Translations under genes and position numbers: made by a program
DNA from: Pelagomonas calceolata
Lineage: Eukaryota > Sar > Pelagophyceae > Pelagomonadales > Pelagomonadaceae
Assembly: GCA_918797485.1 (NCBI GenBank)
Contig: CAKKNE010000006.1
Span: 1,364,001 to 1,428,000, forward strand
DNA length: 64,000 nt
Direction: 5' to 3'
Notes under the pieces: generated by a model
Seen by the model: the letters and a program-made list of their open reading frames with translations, nothing else
Told to the model about the DNA's origin: nothing
Database searches by the model: none
Shown: positions 9,501 to 19,154 of the stretch, piece by piece
How the letters are laid out: every line of letters begins with the position of its first letter
Numbering within the stretch: the first letter of the stretch is position 1

Positions 9501-12000
9501 TGTTTCTGTGATTTCATGCAATCCGAACAGGCGTCCCGTCTCGTACTATAAGTCGGCTTCGAGGGGTCTGGGGACGTGTGTCTGCCACAAAATTGGCACT
9601 CGACGCACAAGTCGCAAAAGAACTTGCCCGGCGGCGGGGCCGTGAGCGGCGGATCCAAACAATGCAAGTGATAAGCCTTGTCGCAGCCGTCACAATACAC
9701 TAATGAAGCTTCGTCGTTGTCCTCACAGACGCCACAAGCCTCACAGAGTTTGCAGTTCGGGCAGCGCCACGTCGCCAGGGCCCAGTTCGGGAGGTTCGGC
9801 GGACACGCCGCGCAGGCGCCGTGGTAGGCCTCGCCGCAGTCGCAGCAAAACACGAACGCGCCCGCCCGTCGGTCGTCCCCCGGCAGGATGGTCGATTCTG
9901 ACGAACCGCAGATGAGACATAAATCACGCCACGCTAACGAGCGAGCATTGGCCTCCGTGATGAAGGAGATTTCCGTCGTCGGTACGCAGGGCAAGGCATC
10001 CCGACACACATACCTTTCTAGTTTGAGGACCTTGCCTACGGCTGAACCCGCGATCCTATCTTTCAGTACGGTATTCGCCTTATGTCGCTTGATCGTAGCT
10101 TGCACCTTATCGTAGTGGGCCTTCTTCTCTTGGACTTTGAGACCCGAGGCGGATAGCACCGAAGTACAGTGCTCTATCTCCTGGTCGTCTCGGACCTCGT
10201 ACGTTACGAGCTCCTCGAACATTTGGGACACCTCGGCGAAGAAGCGCGCGGCCTCCTTCCAGATCTTGTCGCCTGTGTGTTGTTCAATGATCATTCGCGG
10301 GCCGCGGCGACGCTCTCGTGGTCGCGGTGGTCGCGTGACGACGGCCTCATCGGCGCCGCGGCGGCGTGTTCTCACGCCATCGACGCGACCACGTCGACGG
10401 CGGTCTCGCGAGGACGCCATCGATCAAGTTCAAGGTCGTTCACGAGACACCGCCACAAACCGGCCCGATTAAACCTAATAGCGTTCAGGCACATCAATTC
10501 AAAGTCGTCGCGCACCGCTTGAGTAGAGCGGTACTGCCCTTCGCGAGCTTTGGCATGCATCGTAGATAAATCCATGGGTGTTCTCACGACCTCCCGGTAC
10601 GTAGGAGCAATCGTATCATCCACAGGAATCGCAAATAATCCTAACTTGTCGCAGGCCTTCATTTTGTTGACGAGAGTAACGGTCTTCCGAATAGCGCACC
10701 CACCCGCACACAGGAACTGCCGCCCGAGGACCGGGTGCGTCTTCCCCCTAATCGTAAGGTACTCTTCTTGACCAATCCCTTCACAACCCGCATGCGTAAA
10801 CAGTTTGCAATTAGTACATTTAATCAACAGGTCCGCCTCCGTATCCTGTATGATTAATCCGCAACTAGGACAGTACTTTCCCGCCTTGTAGTCGATACCA
10901 CAATCTTTACACAGGTCCGAATCGCCGCGCCCATCCAACTTGTGCTTGCTAATTTTATTGAAGGTACCACATTGCCTTTGCGTCTTGCTACAGGACGCAC
11001 ACCGCAGACAGTCCGCGCACCGCCACTGGTGGCCGTTCTTTTGGGTCAGAGGTGGCCTTAGGATCTCGGGACCGCCCCAGCAGTGCAAGTGGTAGGCCTT
11101 GTCACACGTCACGCAGACGGCCGCATTGCTATGTAGATCCAGGTCCAAGCCGCCGCATTTCGCGCACGGCTTTTCAGTAGGCGCCGGTCGCTTCAGCGAC
11201 GAAGTAGTGACGATGACGTCATAGCCCGGGTCCGCAACGCTCAATTGAGCCACATCTACGGGTCCAGCAGCATCTGCTGCCGACCACCGATGGATCGGGA
11301 TATCGGTAGGCACGGACTTGCCCACCCTCCAATCTTCCCTCGTTTGTTTGGCTAGGTCGACCTCTAGATCCGCCTCATCTAAGGCAGCTCGTAGCTCCGC
11401 AGCCTTCCGCCCTTTCTGTTTCAGGATCGTGCCCAATCCAGCATGACTGCGATCCCCAGAGATGTACGGCTTGACCATCACCTTCTGAGTAGTAGCAACT
11501 TTCTTCTTCTTCTTCGGCTGCTCGGCGTAGTCCTCATCCGATAATACGGGAACTAAGCCTTGCTCCTCGGTGCCGAAATAGATGATGAACATCTTGTTCG
11601 GTGTTCGTCTATTCCACATGCGCATCGTGCCCGCGTCCTCGAGCGCCTGGCAGCACTCCCACTCCATGCAGGGCCACGGCGAATGGCCCGGCATCTTCAC
11701 GACGTAGCAGCCCCTTCCGATCATGTAGAGCTCGTTGCTATCTAGTAAATTGACTTCGTGGACTTCGCCGTCGTCGTACAGTACAATATGTAGTCGTTTT
11801 TCGTGGTCGAACGTCAGGATGCGCGCGAAATACCAGGCGTTGTCCCCCGCCCAGTAGTGTCGTAATCGGCACCCGACGAAATCGTCGCCATCGATTCTCT
11901 TCTCGAAGTCGAGGACCTCTTGCATCTTCGACGGTGGTTCCTCGTCGGCTAATGCCGCAGCTATTGCGGCGTCGTCGGCCGTGTCCGGTTCCGTCGCCAT
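6518..12000 (-). CDS. Trithorax/MLL-type histone H3K4 methyltransferase (Tudor-PWWP-PHD-bromo-PHD-FYR-SET)
   Basis: Two exons, 12000-10461 and 10272-6518, give 1764 residues. Order: Tudor/Agenet-like (about 41-90), PWWP-like (about 95-155), Cys/His zinc modules of PHD type (about 278-420), bromodomain (about 435-530), tandem PHD fingers (about 630-740; CDNDEASLVY-type core with YHLHCLDPPL), extended PHD (about 920-1040), FYRN (about 1315), FYRC (about 1400-1480), SET (about 1625-1745; HGWGLY, RFINHCCSPN, EEVMYDYKF) and post-SET Cys cluster CYCGAPNC. This is the layout of COMPASS-type H3K4 methyltransferases, acting in the nucleus. The intron cuts the bromodomain after FNRA, and splicing restores the expected helix with DKIWKEAARFF. 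The catalytic NHCCSPN and Tyr residues are present. Start chosen at MATEPDTADD; an upstream in-frame ATG lies in low-complexity DNA. Confidence 0.93.
10273..10460 (-). other. Introner-like intron in the SET gene bromodomain
   Basis: A 188-nt intron with GT donor (gtttgtgg) and CACACAG acceptor. Splicing keeps frame (total CDS divisible by three) and rebuilds the bromodomain helix. It carries two ACGCCATCGA-type core motifs on the plus strand, antisense to the gene, as found in other introns here. Confidence 0.85.
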
Positions 12001-12237
12001 GGCGTCGGCGGTTCGTCCGCGCTGCGGCGAGCTTTTTTGATCGCAGGCGCGCGCGCGTCCGGACGCGCGCCGCGCGGCGAGCAATCCTGGTCCTGTGGTT
12101 CGGGTGCGCGTCGACGCTGCGGCGGCCGGCCCGCTTGCGCGCAAATAAGAATGAACGCTTTTTAGCGCTGCGCAACGCTTGCCAGCTGCAATTCCCGCTT
12201 GACTCGCGGGCGCGGCTCTGCGGCTCAAAATGAATTC

Positions 12238-12258
12238 CTAGTGTCCACATGCCGCTAG
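12238..12258 (+). promoter_or_regulatory. CTAG bipartite palindrome, copy 2
   Basis: Left arm CTAGTGTC and right arm GCCGCTAG with a shortened centre. It is 238 bp from the SET-gene ATG and 150-170 bp from the ankyrin-FN3 ATG. Nothing else was recognised in this 407-bp divergent spacer. Confidence 0.6.
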
Positions 12259-12407
12259 CTTCAAAACATTATCTTCACAGCGGCCGGGACGGGCAAAGCC
12301 GGGGCAGCCTGCCGATACAATGGTACGGTAGCGCACACGCACAGGCTCTGGCTCTGGCTGAAAGCTGTCGAACAAGAGCCTGACGTCTAGAGACCCAGGA
12401 ATCCACG

Positions 12408-15400
12408 ATGGAGCTGCCCACAGACAGCTTTGAGCTGCCCAGCCCCACGTCGGACCTGGCCTGGAGCCCCTCACCCACCAAGCAAAGGCTGCCGGCCCTG
12501 AGCCCCCATCTGTCACTGCCGAGCCCTCATAGGAGAGGGAGCTTCGACGCGGCGCTGAGCCCGCAGCGCCGTGGGAGCTTCGACGCGAGCCCCACACGAC
12601 GTCGCAGGGACGCCGCGCTCGAGTTGGAACTGGGCGCGCCCGACGGCCAGGGCGGAAGGATAGGCGAGCGCCTCTCGCTCGGGAGCGACGGCAGCGGCAG
12701 CCCCGTCAGACGGAGGAAGCACCGTCGGAGGAAGAAGCACCGCCACAGCCGGAGTCCCGAGCATTCGCCAATCAAGGAAAGTGTCCTGGAAGGCATTACG
12801 GTGCGGAGGAAGGGCTTCGGCGGGCGACGGAAAATAGACAAAAAAAATAGGAGGAAACACAAGGGCCGGAAGCAGTACGCGCGGTTAGATGAATATGCCC
12901 AGCAGCAGGAAGCCGCGGCGCCGGGCCCCGCGCCGTCCCTCGTAAAGAGCCGGCCGGAGACGCCCGCGGACGTCGCTCCGGAAGAGTCGGACGGCTCTTC
13001 TGAAGACGAGCTAGAGGTCGAAGACGACGGTATCCAGGGCGTGCCGTCGTTGGCAAACCCCTTGTATTTGAGGATTACCATGGCTGATGGTGTGCTCGCC
13101 CGAACGGGAGCTGAGGTCGCGAGGATGGCCGTGTACCCCATCAATAAACACTGTATCGTGCGATGTATCAAGCGCGTCACACGTGAAGATCCTAGGTCGG
13201 GCAAACACATCAGGTGGTATTTAATAAATGCGCCGGTGCCGGGTTCTGGTGTGGATGAATTTGAACGCATTATACCGAAAGAGTTTTCATACCTCTCTGA
13301 TAACGAAGAGGGCGTCTGGATTCGCAGTATGAGGAATATGATTGGTTTTGAGGAGGTCAGTGTCCTTACCGAGTGTACGAGAGCCGAATACGCCGAGTTA
13401 TGTAGAAAAGAACATGCCGCCTTCGAATCCATAGAGGAAGACGCGGCCTTAGCGTTGATCGAGGCGGACGTCAACGGCTGTGCCGCATTTATTGCGAGGG
13501 CCACTCGTAGATTAGAGGAACGGCGCGTCATGATCCGCATGTTCGCACCGATCTGTCGCGAGCTCGAGACGAGTATCGAAGCCAGAAAAAAAGCTACTGA
13601 GGTTGTGCTAAATGACGACGGCGACGAAATTGCCGCCATGAACGCTACCAGAGAGGTCCACGCGAAGGCCCGGAAGGAGGCTATCGATAAAGCTCGGTTG
13701 ATGGATTTACGGTATCGGCCCGAGATACTGTTAGGTGCTTTGGCCCGATCAGCGTGTGAGACGCACAATCCGCGCGAAGCCCTGTGGACTTTGCTATTGG
13801 GTGTTGCGGCTCGCGTCAACTTATTTATTCTGCAGAACAATAAGACGAGATTGTTTGTTCACGAGGCCCAACGGTTATCAACGGATTCAGCACTAAGAGG
13901 TGATATTTTCGTCGGTTTAGCGATGCGGGGCGAGGAGGGGAAACTACGAGATCTCTTGAGACGAGGCTACGCGTCGGCGGACGTCTGCCACTCCGCGGCT
14001 CAAATTTCGGCTTTATTTGCCGCGGTAAGTTCAGGAGCGGTCGGCGCCGTCGCTGCTTTGCTGGACCACGGCGCCGCTGTGGACACGAGGGATCTCCACA
14101 ACGATTTATTACCTTATCCACTACATGTCGCCGCGTACAACGGTTATCATCGCGTCACGAAATTATTGTTAGAAAGAGGCGCCGACCGCTATCCGGTGAA
14201 TAGCGAGAACCAGACGGCCCACGCCCTATGTAAGAAGAAATGGATTGAAGAAGGTGGCGATGCTCTAGATAGATGTTGTGAGTTATTAAGGTTGGAACCT
14301 ACCGTAGTAGAGGGCGTCTATGTCGCTCAAACTACGGACAGATCCATAACCATAGAATGGCCCGTACCTCCCGAACACAAGGTGAACAAGCTGGAAGCCG
14401 ATCAAATAGTAGAAGCCTACAAGGCGACGGCCATCGAATCGGGCGTGGGGACTGAGGAGAGGACTTTAATAAGAAAGCGGGCCGAGTGCCTGAAGAGAGG
14501 TGGCGTTTACCAGCTGACGTTCCATGATCTGCCTTCTCTCGTGTGCTTGGAGGTGTGTGTCTGCGCGCGCACGAATGGCTTGTATGGGCCCCTATCGGAC
14601 AAGGTCATCGCGTTTACGGAGGGTCGAAGGCCGAGGCCTTGTGACGTACCGCACTTAGCCGGCGTCGGTCTGGATTGGTTACGGGTCGAATTCGAGTCCG
14701 TGGAAAAGACGGAAGACAAGTCCTTCGAGGAGCGGGCGCCTCCCCTAGAGTTTGAATGTGAATTGTGTGCGTGGGCGCTCAAACAAGCAAAGCCGGTCGC
14801 GGTCGATGACGTCGAGTGGGCGACCGATGTCGACACGGACGACGACGAGGAACAACACTCACCTTCAAGGTGGTCCCTGCAGACCGTAGCTTCCGTATTT
14901 GTGGAGGTTGACTCCCTCGACGACGAGCCGCCCCTCGCGGAGTTTATCGACGTGAGACAACACGTGGCGTCATTTTTAGTGGGAAGAGGCTTCGAGGAGC
15001 CGCTGCGGATGCCCGCGCTGTATGTTCGTAGTCGAGCCCGGAATAAATATGGATGGGGCCCTTTTTCTGAAGCTTCGAGGGTGGGCCGGCCGCGCGAACC
15101 CATCATTAAAGCGGTCACGGCGTCCACCACGTCCGTGTCCCTGAAGTGGGACGCGTTGGATCGGAGAAGTGCCGCCTACGAGGTCATCGTAAGGCTATCG
15201 AGGCCCGACGTCGTAGAAAGGCGGAAGCGCGTTTTGTTCGCCTTCAATACCCTACCCCTGTTGAATCAGAGGAGGCGCTACCCGCCGCAGCCGCCGCAAC
15301 AGGAGGTTGTCATCGAAAATCGGAGGGGCCAGCGGACTTGGAGGGACGACGACGACGTCTGGACGCGCGTTTCTAGGGACCGGACGGACACAGAAGTCGT

Positions 15401-16475
15401 GGCTACGAGATTGCGACCCGGTCGTTCCTATGACGTGCGGATCCGGAGCTGCCCCTTACTGGGACCGCCGGACGACTGGAGCAACGCGGCGTGTGGAATA
15501 GTGAAGACGGCTCCGGTACGGCCCGAGGCGCCGCCGGCGCCACTGCCCCCGACGAACGCCGACGCTTTACTGATGGTCCTCGCCAAGGGTCTGGGGAAGA
15601 ACACGCAGAGACGTAATTTGACCTCGATGAGGATGGGAACTGATAGGAGGCCGTCCGGTGATTCGGACACGCTGGGCGAGATCGCTCGACAACGGTCTTC
15701 TAAGAAGACAATAGAGAGGAGGCGGTCCTTCGAATCCGACTCTGATGATGATGCGTACGGCGAACCTTCTAGAAGAGATGGCTTAATAGCGGACGACCGG
15801 CGGTTGGGCGCTGGCAGCGACGAGGGCGCGTATCTCGGCTGGTGCCGTACAGTACTGCCGCCGTCCAAAGATACGAACGGTTCCGCAGTGGACAAGTGGG
15901 AGGTCGAGGTCAAGTCTGACGAGGTCGAAGTGAGGCACTCTTGTAGTACAGACGGTGACAAGGGCGTTGCCACTATCTTTTTGGTACCCGCCCGAAGTTA
16001 TGAAATACGAAGTAGATGCAGGAACGGCGCGGGCTGGTCCCGTTTTAGTCCACCACTACAGATCAAGACGCCGTGCGGGCTCTGTCCGCCCCCTACCATG
16101 CGTATTGTAAATAAAAGTGGACGGCAATTACAATTGCGAGTCGGCAAGCCGTGTACTATAGACGTCGGGAAGATCTTCCGGGCGGGCGGTCGCGGGGGCA
16201 AGCCCATCGTGACGCAGTACGAGGAAAACGAACCCAATCAACGGTTCCCGCCGCCGGCCGAGTGTACTGGCTCGTACGAGATCGCTTCCAGAGATATCCG
16301 CGATAAAGACGACGCCTGGCAGGTCACGCCCAAGAAGAGTTCGAAGGCCACGTTCAAGACTGTGATCAAAAGATTGACGCCGGGCGAGACCTACGACATC
16401 AGGGTGCGGGCGCGCTACGAGGCGGGGTGGAGCGCGTGGTCGGCTTGTTTGCGCGTCATGACGGCGCAGGGGTAA
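12408..16475 (+). CDS. Ankyrin-repeat and fibronectin type III protein
   Basis: A 1355-residue intronless protein of unknown role. Residues 1-210 are disordered and basic, with repeated RRGSFDA units (possible phosphorylation sites) and a KKHRH-rich stretch. A globular region of unknown type follows (about 225-500). Ankyrin repeats lie at about 510-625 (LLDHGAAVDTRD, PLHVAAYNGYHRVTKLLLERGAD). Several FN3-like domains fill about 630-1355, recognisable by the ends YDVRIRSCPLLG, YEIRSRCRNGAGWSRFSP and YDIRVRARYEAGWSAWS. There is no signal peptide or membrane segment, so the FN3 domains are likely intracellular. It resembles a scaffold protein; the exact number of FN3 units is uncertain. Confidence 0.8.
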   Translation: MELPTDSFELPSPTSDLAWSPSPTKQRLPALSPHLSLPSPHRRGSFDAALSPQRRGSFDASPTRRRRDAALELELGAPDGQGGRIGERLSLGSDGSGSPVRRRKHRRRKKHRHSRSPEHSPIKESVLEGITVRRKGFGGRRKIDKKNRRKHKGRKQYARLDEYAQQQEAAAPGPAPSLVKSRPETPADVAPEESDGSSEDELEVEDDGIQGVPSLANPLYLRITMADGVLARTGAEVARMAVYPINKHCIVRCIKRVTREDPRSGKHIRWYLINAPVPGSGVDEFERIIPKEFSYLSDNEEGVWIRSMRNMIGFEEVSVLTECTRAEYAELCRKEHAAFESIEEDAALALIEADVNGCAAFIARATRRLEERRVMIRMFAPICRELETSIEARKKATEVVLNDDGDEIAAMNATREVHAKARKEAIDKARLMDLRYRPEILLGALARSACETHNPREALWTLLLGVAARVNLFILQNNKTRLFVHEAQRLSTDSALRGDIFVGLAMRGEEGKLRDLLRRGYASADVCHSAAQISALFAAVSSGAVGAVAALLDHGAAVDTRDLHNDLLPYPLHVAAYNGYHRVTKLLLERGADRYPVNSENQTAHALCKKKWIEEGGDALDRCCELLRLEPTVVEGVYVAQTTDRSITIEWPVPPEHKVNKLEADQIVEAYKATAIESGVGTEERTLIRKRAECLKRGGVYQLTFHDLPSLVCLEVCVCARTNGLYGPLSDKVIAFTEGRRPRPCDVPHLAGVGLDWLRVEFESVEKTEDKSFEERAPPLEFECELCAWALKQAKPVAVDDVEWATDVDTDDDEEQHSPSRWSLQTVASVFVEVDSLDDEPPLAEFIDVRQHVASFLVGRGFEEPLRMPALYVRSRARNKYGWGPFSEASRVGRPREPIIKAVTASTTSVSLKWDALDRRSAAYEVIVRLSRPDVVERRKRVLFAFNTLPLLNQRRRYPPQPPQQEVVIENRRGQRTWRDDDDVWTRVSRDRTDTEVVATRLRPGRSYDVRIRSCPLLGPPDDWSNAACGIVKTAPVRPEAPPAPLPPTNADALLMVLAKGLGKNTQRRNLTSMRMGTDRRPSGDSDTLGEIARQRSSKKTIERRRSFESDSDDDAYGEPSRRDGLIADDRRLGAGSDEGAYLGWCRTVLPPSKDTNGSAVDKWEVEVKSDEVEVRHSCSTDGDKGVATIFLVPARSYEIRSRCRNGAGWSRFSPPLQIKTPCGLCPPPTMRIVNKSGRQLQLRVGKPCTIDVGKIFRAGGRGGKPIVTQYEENEPNQRFPPPAECTGSYEIASRDIRDKDDAWQVTPKKSSKATFKTVIKRLTPGETYDIRVRARYEAGWSAWSACLRVMTAQG

Positions 16476-16541
16476 CGTAAGTGTTGTGTTTTTATACTTA
16501 CAGGGAGCTTTCAATCCCCATCGGGAGCGGGTGCCTTTTTG

Positions 16542-16563
16542 CTAGTGTCTTACTATCCGCTAG
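16542..16563 (+). promoter_or_regulatory. CTAG bipartite palindrome, copy 3
   Basis: Arms CTAGTGTC and TCCGCTAG around a TTACTA centre. This is the one strong copy that lies in a same-strand spacer, between the ankyrin-FN3 and the SAM-RING genes, about 205-225 bp before the latter's ATG. It indicates the element serves promoters in general rather than only shared ones. Confidence 0.6.
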
Positions 16564-16766
16564 CGTCACGCGAACTTGAAAATCAAGCAAGCAAAGCGCT
16601 TTGTATAGCTGCCCGCGCACCAAAAGATGAAGCAAGCAATGCCCATCGCCAGAGTCTGGACGCGGTAGGCTGCCCGCGCACGGCCTGCGGCCCGCGCACA
16701 AGCGGGCATCATCCTGCACTTGCCGCTGCGCTGCGCTGTGCCAGCCGCTGCGCTACAGCCGCTGCC

Positions 16767-18491
16767 ATGGCCACCGCGCCCTATGAAGACCGTGCCGAGG
16801 AGGTCACGTACCTGCTGGCGCAGTGCGGCCTGGCGCGCTACTTGCCGGCGTTCAGGAATGACGACGTCGACGACTCCTGCCTCAACACCCTGACGCCGGA
16901 GGACCTCCACGACCTCGGGCTGCCCATGGGACCGCGCGCGCGCCTCGCGCGGGCGATCCGGGAGCGCAACGCCGCGGCAGCGGCTGCCGCACCGTCGGCC
17001 GCGGCAGCGCCCGCCGCACCGTCGCTGCCGCCTCCGCCCCCACTGCCGGTGTCGATGCGCGCCGCCACGCCGCCGCCGTTCGATAACGACGACGACGACG
17101 ACGACCTGTGCCAGATGTGCTGGGATAACGCCATCGATTGCAAATGCAAACACTGCGAGAAGGCCTTCTTCTGCAGCGCATGCGTTGCAAACTGGCGGCG
17201 GCAGGGCACTGCCAAGGCGCAGGGCTCGAGCTGTCCGACGTGCCGCCAGCCAGAGGAGGGGCAGCTCGAAGTCGTGGACCTGGAGGGCCGGCCGCTCGAC
17301 GCCCCGCGGGCGATGGCGTGGGGAGGAGCCGCACCGGCGGTCGTGCCCTTCCCCGGGGCCGCGGAGGCCGAGGCGCGGCGGCGGCGCGAAGCTGAGGCGC
17401 GCGCGGCCGCGGACGCCGACGCGCTGCGACGGCGGCGCGAGGCCGAAGCGGTGCGGGCTCGCGAACGGCGCGAAGCGGAGATGTACGCCGCTGCCGCCGA
17501 GGCGGAGGCGCGGCGGCGGCGCGAGGCCGAGGCCCGCGCAGCACTTAACGCGGCGGCCCTCGCGACCTCTGTCGCGGCCAAGGACGCAGGAGTGTGGGCG
17601 TCGCGTGCGTATGAGGGCAGATCCGCCGTGCGTGAGGAAGCCCATCGGCGCGCCCGCGTGACGAAACCCTCCGACGTCGGCGGCGACCACGCTGCTTACG
17701 TCGATGCCTACGTCGCGGCCGTGACCGGTGCCTTTGAGGACGCCGAGGCGCGCGCGGCGGACCGGGCCGCCGCGGCGGCCGCCGCGCGCGGTGCCCACGA
17801 CGCGGCGGTCGATCGGGACAACGCGGCCGCCGCTGTTATCTCGGCCTTCGTCGACGAGGCTGTCGCGAGTTGTCGTCGGGACGCCGCCGCCGCGGCGATC
17901 GCCGAACTCACTGAAATTGCCGGCGAGATCTTGATGCTTGTCGACGCGCACGGCGGCACGATAAGCACGACGAGCCTCGGGAACGCCTACAAAAAATGGT
18001 ATGGGAAGGACCTCGACTATCCAGGGAAGCTGACAACGTTCCTCAAGGACCTCCCTGGAGTAGAATTGATCCACGACATTAGCGCTAGGTTTCCGTCATG
18101 GATACGCCGGGCGACCGCGCTCGCGCCGATAACCAACCCCCGGGTTGCCGCCGACGTACACCGGATCCTGCAGGGGGCGGCCGCCGAGCCGGCATCCGCG
18201 GCGCCGTCGCGCAGCGTGAGCCCCGACCCCACGGCTGCTCCCTGGACGCCGGCGGCGGCGCCGGCGGTGCCTGCCTTCCATTCTCACCCGGGCATGTATT
18301 CCTGGAGGGCCCCGCCGCCGTCGCCGGTGCCCATGGGCGCCTATGTCATGCCGCCGCCCCTACCTGTGCCGCTCCTACCTGCGCCGCTCCTCAACCCGTT
18401 CGTCCTCCAGCCCGTCCCGCAAGCAAGACGGTCGCGCAACCGGGGCAAGAAGAATGGGAAGAACGAGGTGTGTGTAAGTGAATTCATGTGA
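16767..18491 (+). CDS. SAM-RING-LOTUS domain protein
   Basis: A 574-residue protein. N-terminal SAM domain (about 5-72: LLAQCGLARYLPAF, LTPEDLHDLGLPMGPRARL). A RING-like Cys cluster (about 112-165: CQMCWDNA, CKHCEKAFFC, CPTCRQP) suggests an E3 ubiquitin ligase. An Ala/Arg/Glu coiled coil with repeated EAEARRRR blocks follows (about 195-260). A LOTUS/OST-HTH-like unit sits at about 385-455 (EILMLVDAHGG, LDYPGKLTTFLKDLPGVELI), a fold that binds RNA or DEAD-box helicases. The tail is Pro-rich. Near the stop, GTAAGT at 18474 is a perfect donor, so the last six codons may be intronic and the SHOCT frame downstream could be the next exon. Confidence 0.75.
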   Translation: MATAPYEDRAEEVTYLLAQCGLARYLPAFRNDDVDDSCLNTLTPEDLHDLGLPMGPRARLARAIRERNAAAAAAAPSAAAAPAAPSLPPPPPLPVSMRAATPPPFDNDDDDDDLCQMCWDNAIDCKCKHCEKAFFCSACVANWRRQGTAKAQGSSCPTCRQPEEGQLEVVDLEGRPLDAPRAMAWGGAAPAVVPFPGAAEAEARRRREAEARAAADADALRRRREAEAVRARERREAEMYAAAAEAEARRRREAEARAALNAAALATSVAAKDAGVWASRAYEGRSAVREEAHRRARVTKPSDVGGDHAAYVDAYVAAVTGAFEDAEARAADRAAAAAAARGAHDAAVDRDNAAAAVISAFVDEAVASCRRDAAAAAIAELTEIAGEILMLVDAHGGTISTTSLGNAYKKWYGKDLDYPGKLTTFLKDLPGVELIHDISARFPSWIRRATALAPITNPRVAADVHRILQGAAAEPASAAPSRSVSPDPTAAPWTPAAAPAVPAFHSHPGMYSWRAPPPSPVPMGAYVMPPPLPVPLLPAPLLNPFVLQPVPQARRSRNRGKKNGKNEVCVSEFM

Positions 18492-18510
18492 ATTTGTCGT
18501 TGAATCCTGC

Positions 18511-19146
18511 ATGTACTACGGGGTCCCTGGGATAGATCCAAGTACATGCGGGTCGACTTGCGTCGGGGTTGGCCGGAAGCGGATCGTGGACCCCGGATGT
18601 GCCCTCGTGCATAAAGGTAGTGGCGAGCCCTTCGGCGACGGCGATAAAGTTATCGACGTGGCGGTGGCGGTGGTGCGATACCTCGCGCGCCGGGCGCATC
18701 AGCCGGAGCCGTCGTTCGCGGCGGCGGCGGCGGCGCTGCGGGCGCGCAACGCGAGCGGTTTCGCCTACGGGTTTGGTACTAATTCGACGAAGAAGACCAA
18801 GCGGCTGCACAACGCGACCGCTATCCGGAAGAAAGTACCGTGGTACAGGCGGCACGGGCACGCGAACGCGACCCTGGCGCGCCGCCATCGGGGCAATGCG
18901 ACCGGGTTCCTGCGACACCGGCGGCACGCGAACGCGACGCGCTTGCATCATCGTCGGCACCCGCGGCGCCATAACCCAGACGGGATCGGCGCGCCAACTC
19001 CAGGCGACGCGGTCGACGGCGTGGTCGTGGCGGCGCCAGCGCCGCAGGGGATTTCGTCCGAACTCGAGGCGCTGGCTGCGCTGCACCAGAAGGGCGCGCT
19101 GACCGATGGCGAGTTCGCCGCGGCCAAGGCCAAGCTCCTGGGGTAA
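18511..19146 (+). CDS. SHOCT-domain protein with Asn-X-Thr repeats (own gene or exon of the SAM-RING gene)
   Basis: The frame ends in a SHOCT-like helix pair (ISSELEALAALHQKGALTDG, EFAAAKAKLLG), a short oligomerisation or membrane-linked C-terminal module. Before it is a basic His/Arg region with six N-X-S/T sequons, four of them in NAT contexts spaced through RRH repeats. The N-terminal part is Cys-containing (STCGSTC). The first ATG is only 19 bp after the SAM-RING stop, with no room for a promoter. A join using the GTAAGT donor at 18474 and an AG at 18578-18579 keeps phase 0 but has a poor pyrimidine tract. RNA evidence would be decisive. Stops of this frame and of the renalase-like gene are under 15 bp apart. 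Confidence 0.5.
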   Translation: MYYGVPGIDPSTCGSTCVGVGRKRIVDPGCALVHKGSGEPFGDGDKVIDVAVAVVRYLARRAHQPEPSFAAAAAALRARNASGFAYGFGTNSTKKTKRLHNATAIRKKVPWYRRHGHANATLARRHRGNATGFLRHRRHANATRLHHRRHPRRHNPDGIGAPTPGDAVDGVVVAAPAPQGISSELEALAALHQKGALTDGEFAAAKAKLLG

Positions 19147-19154
19147 CATAACTA

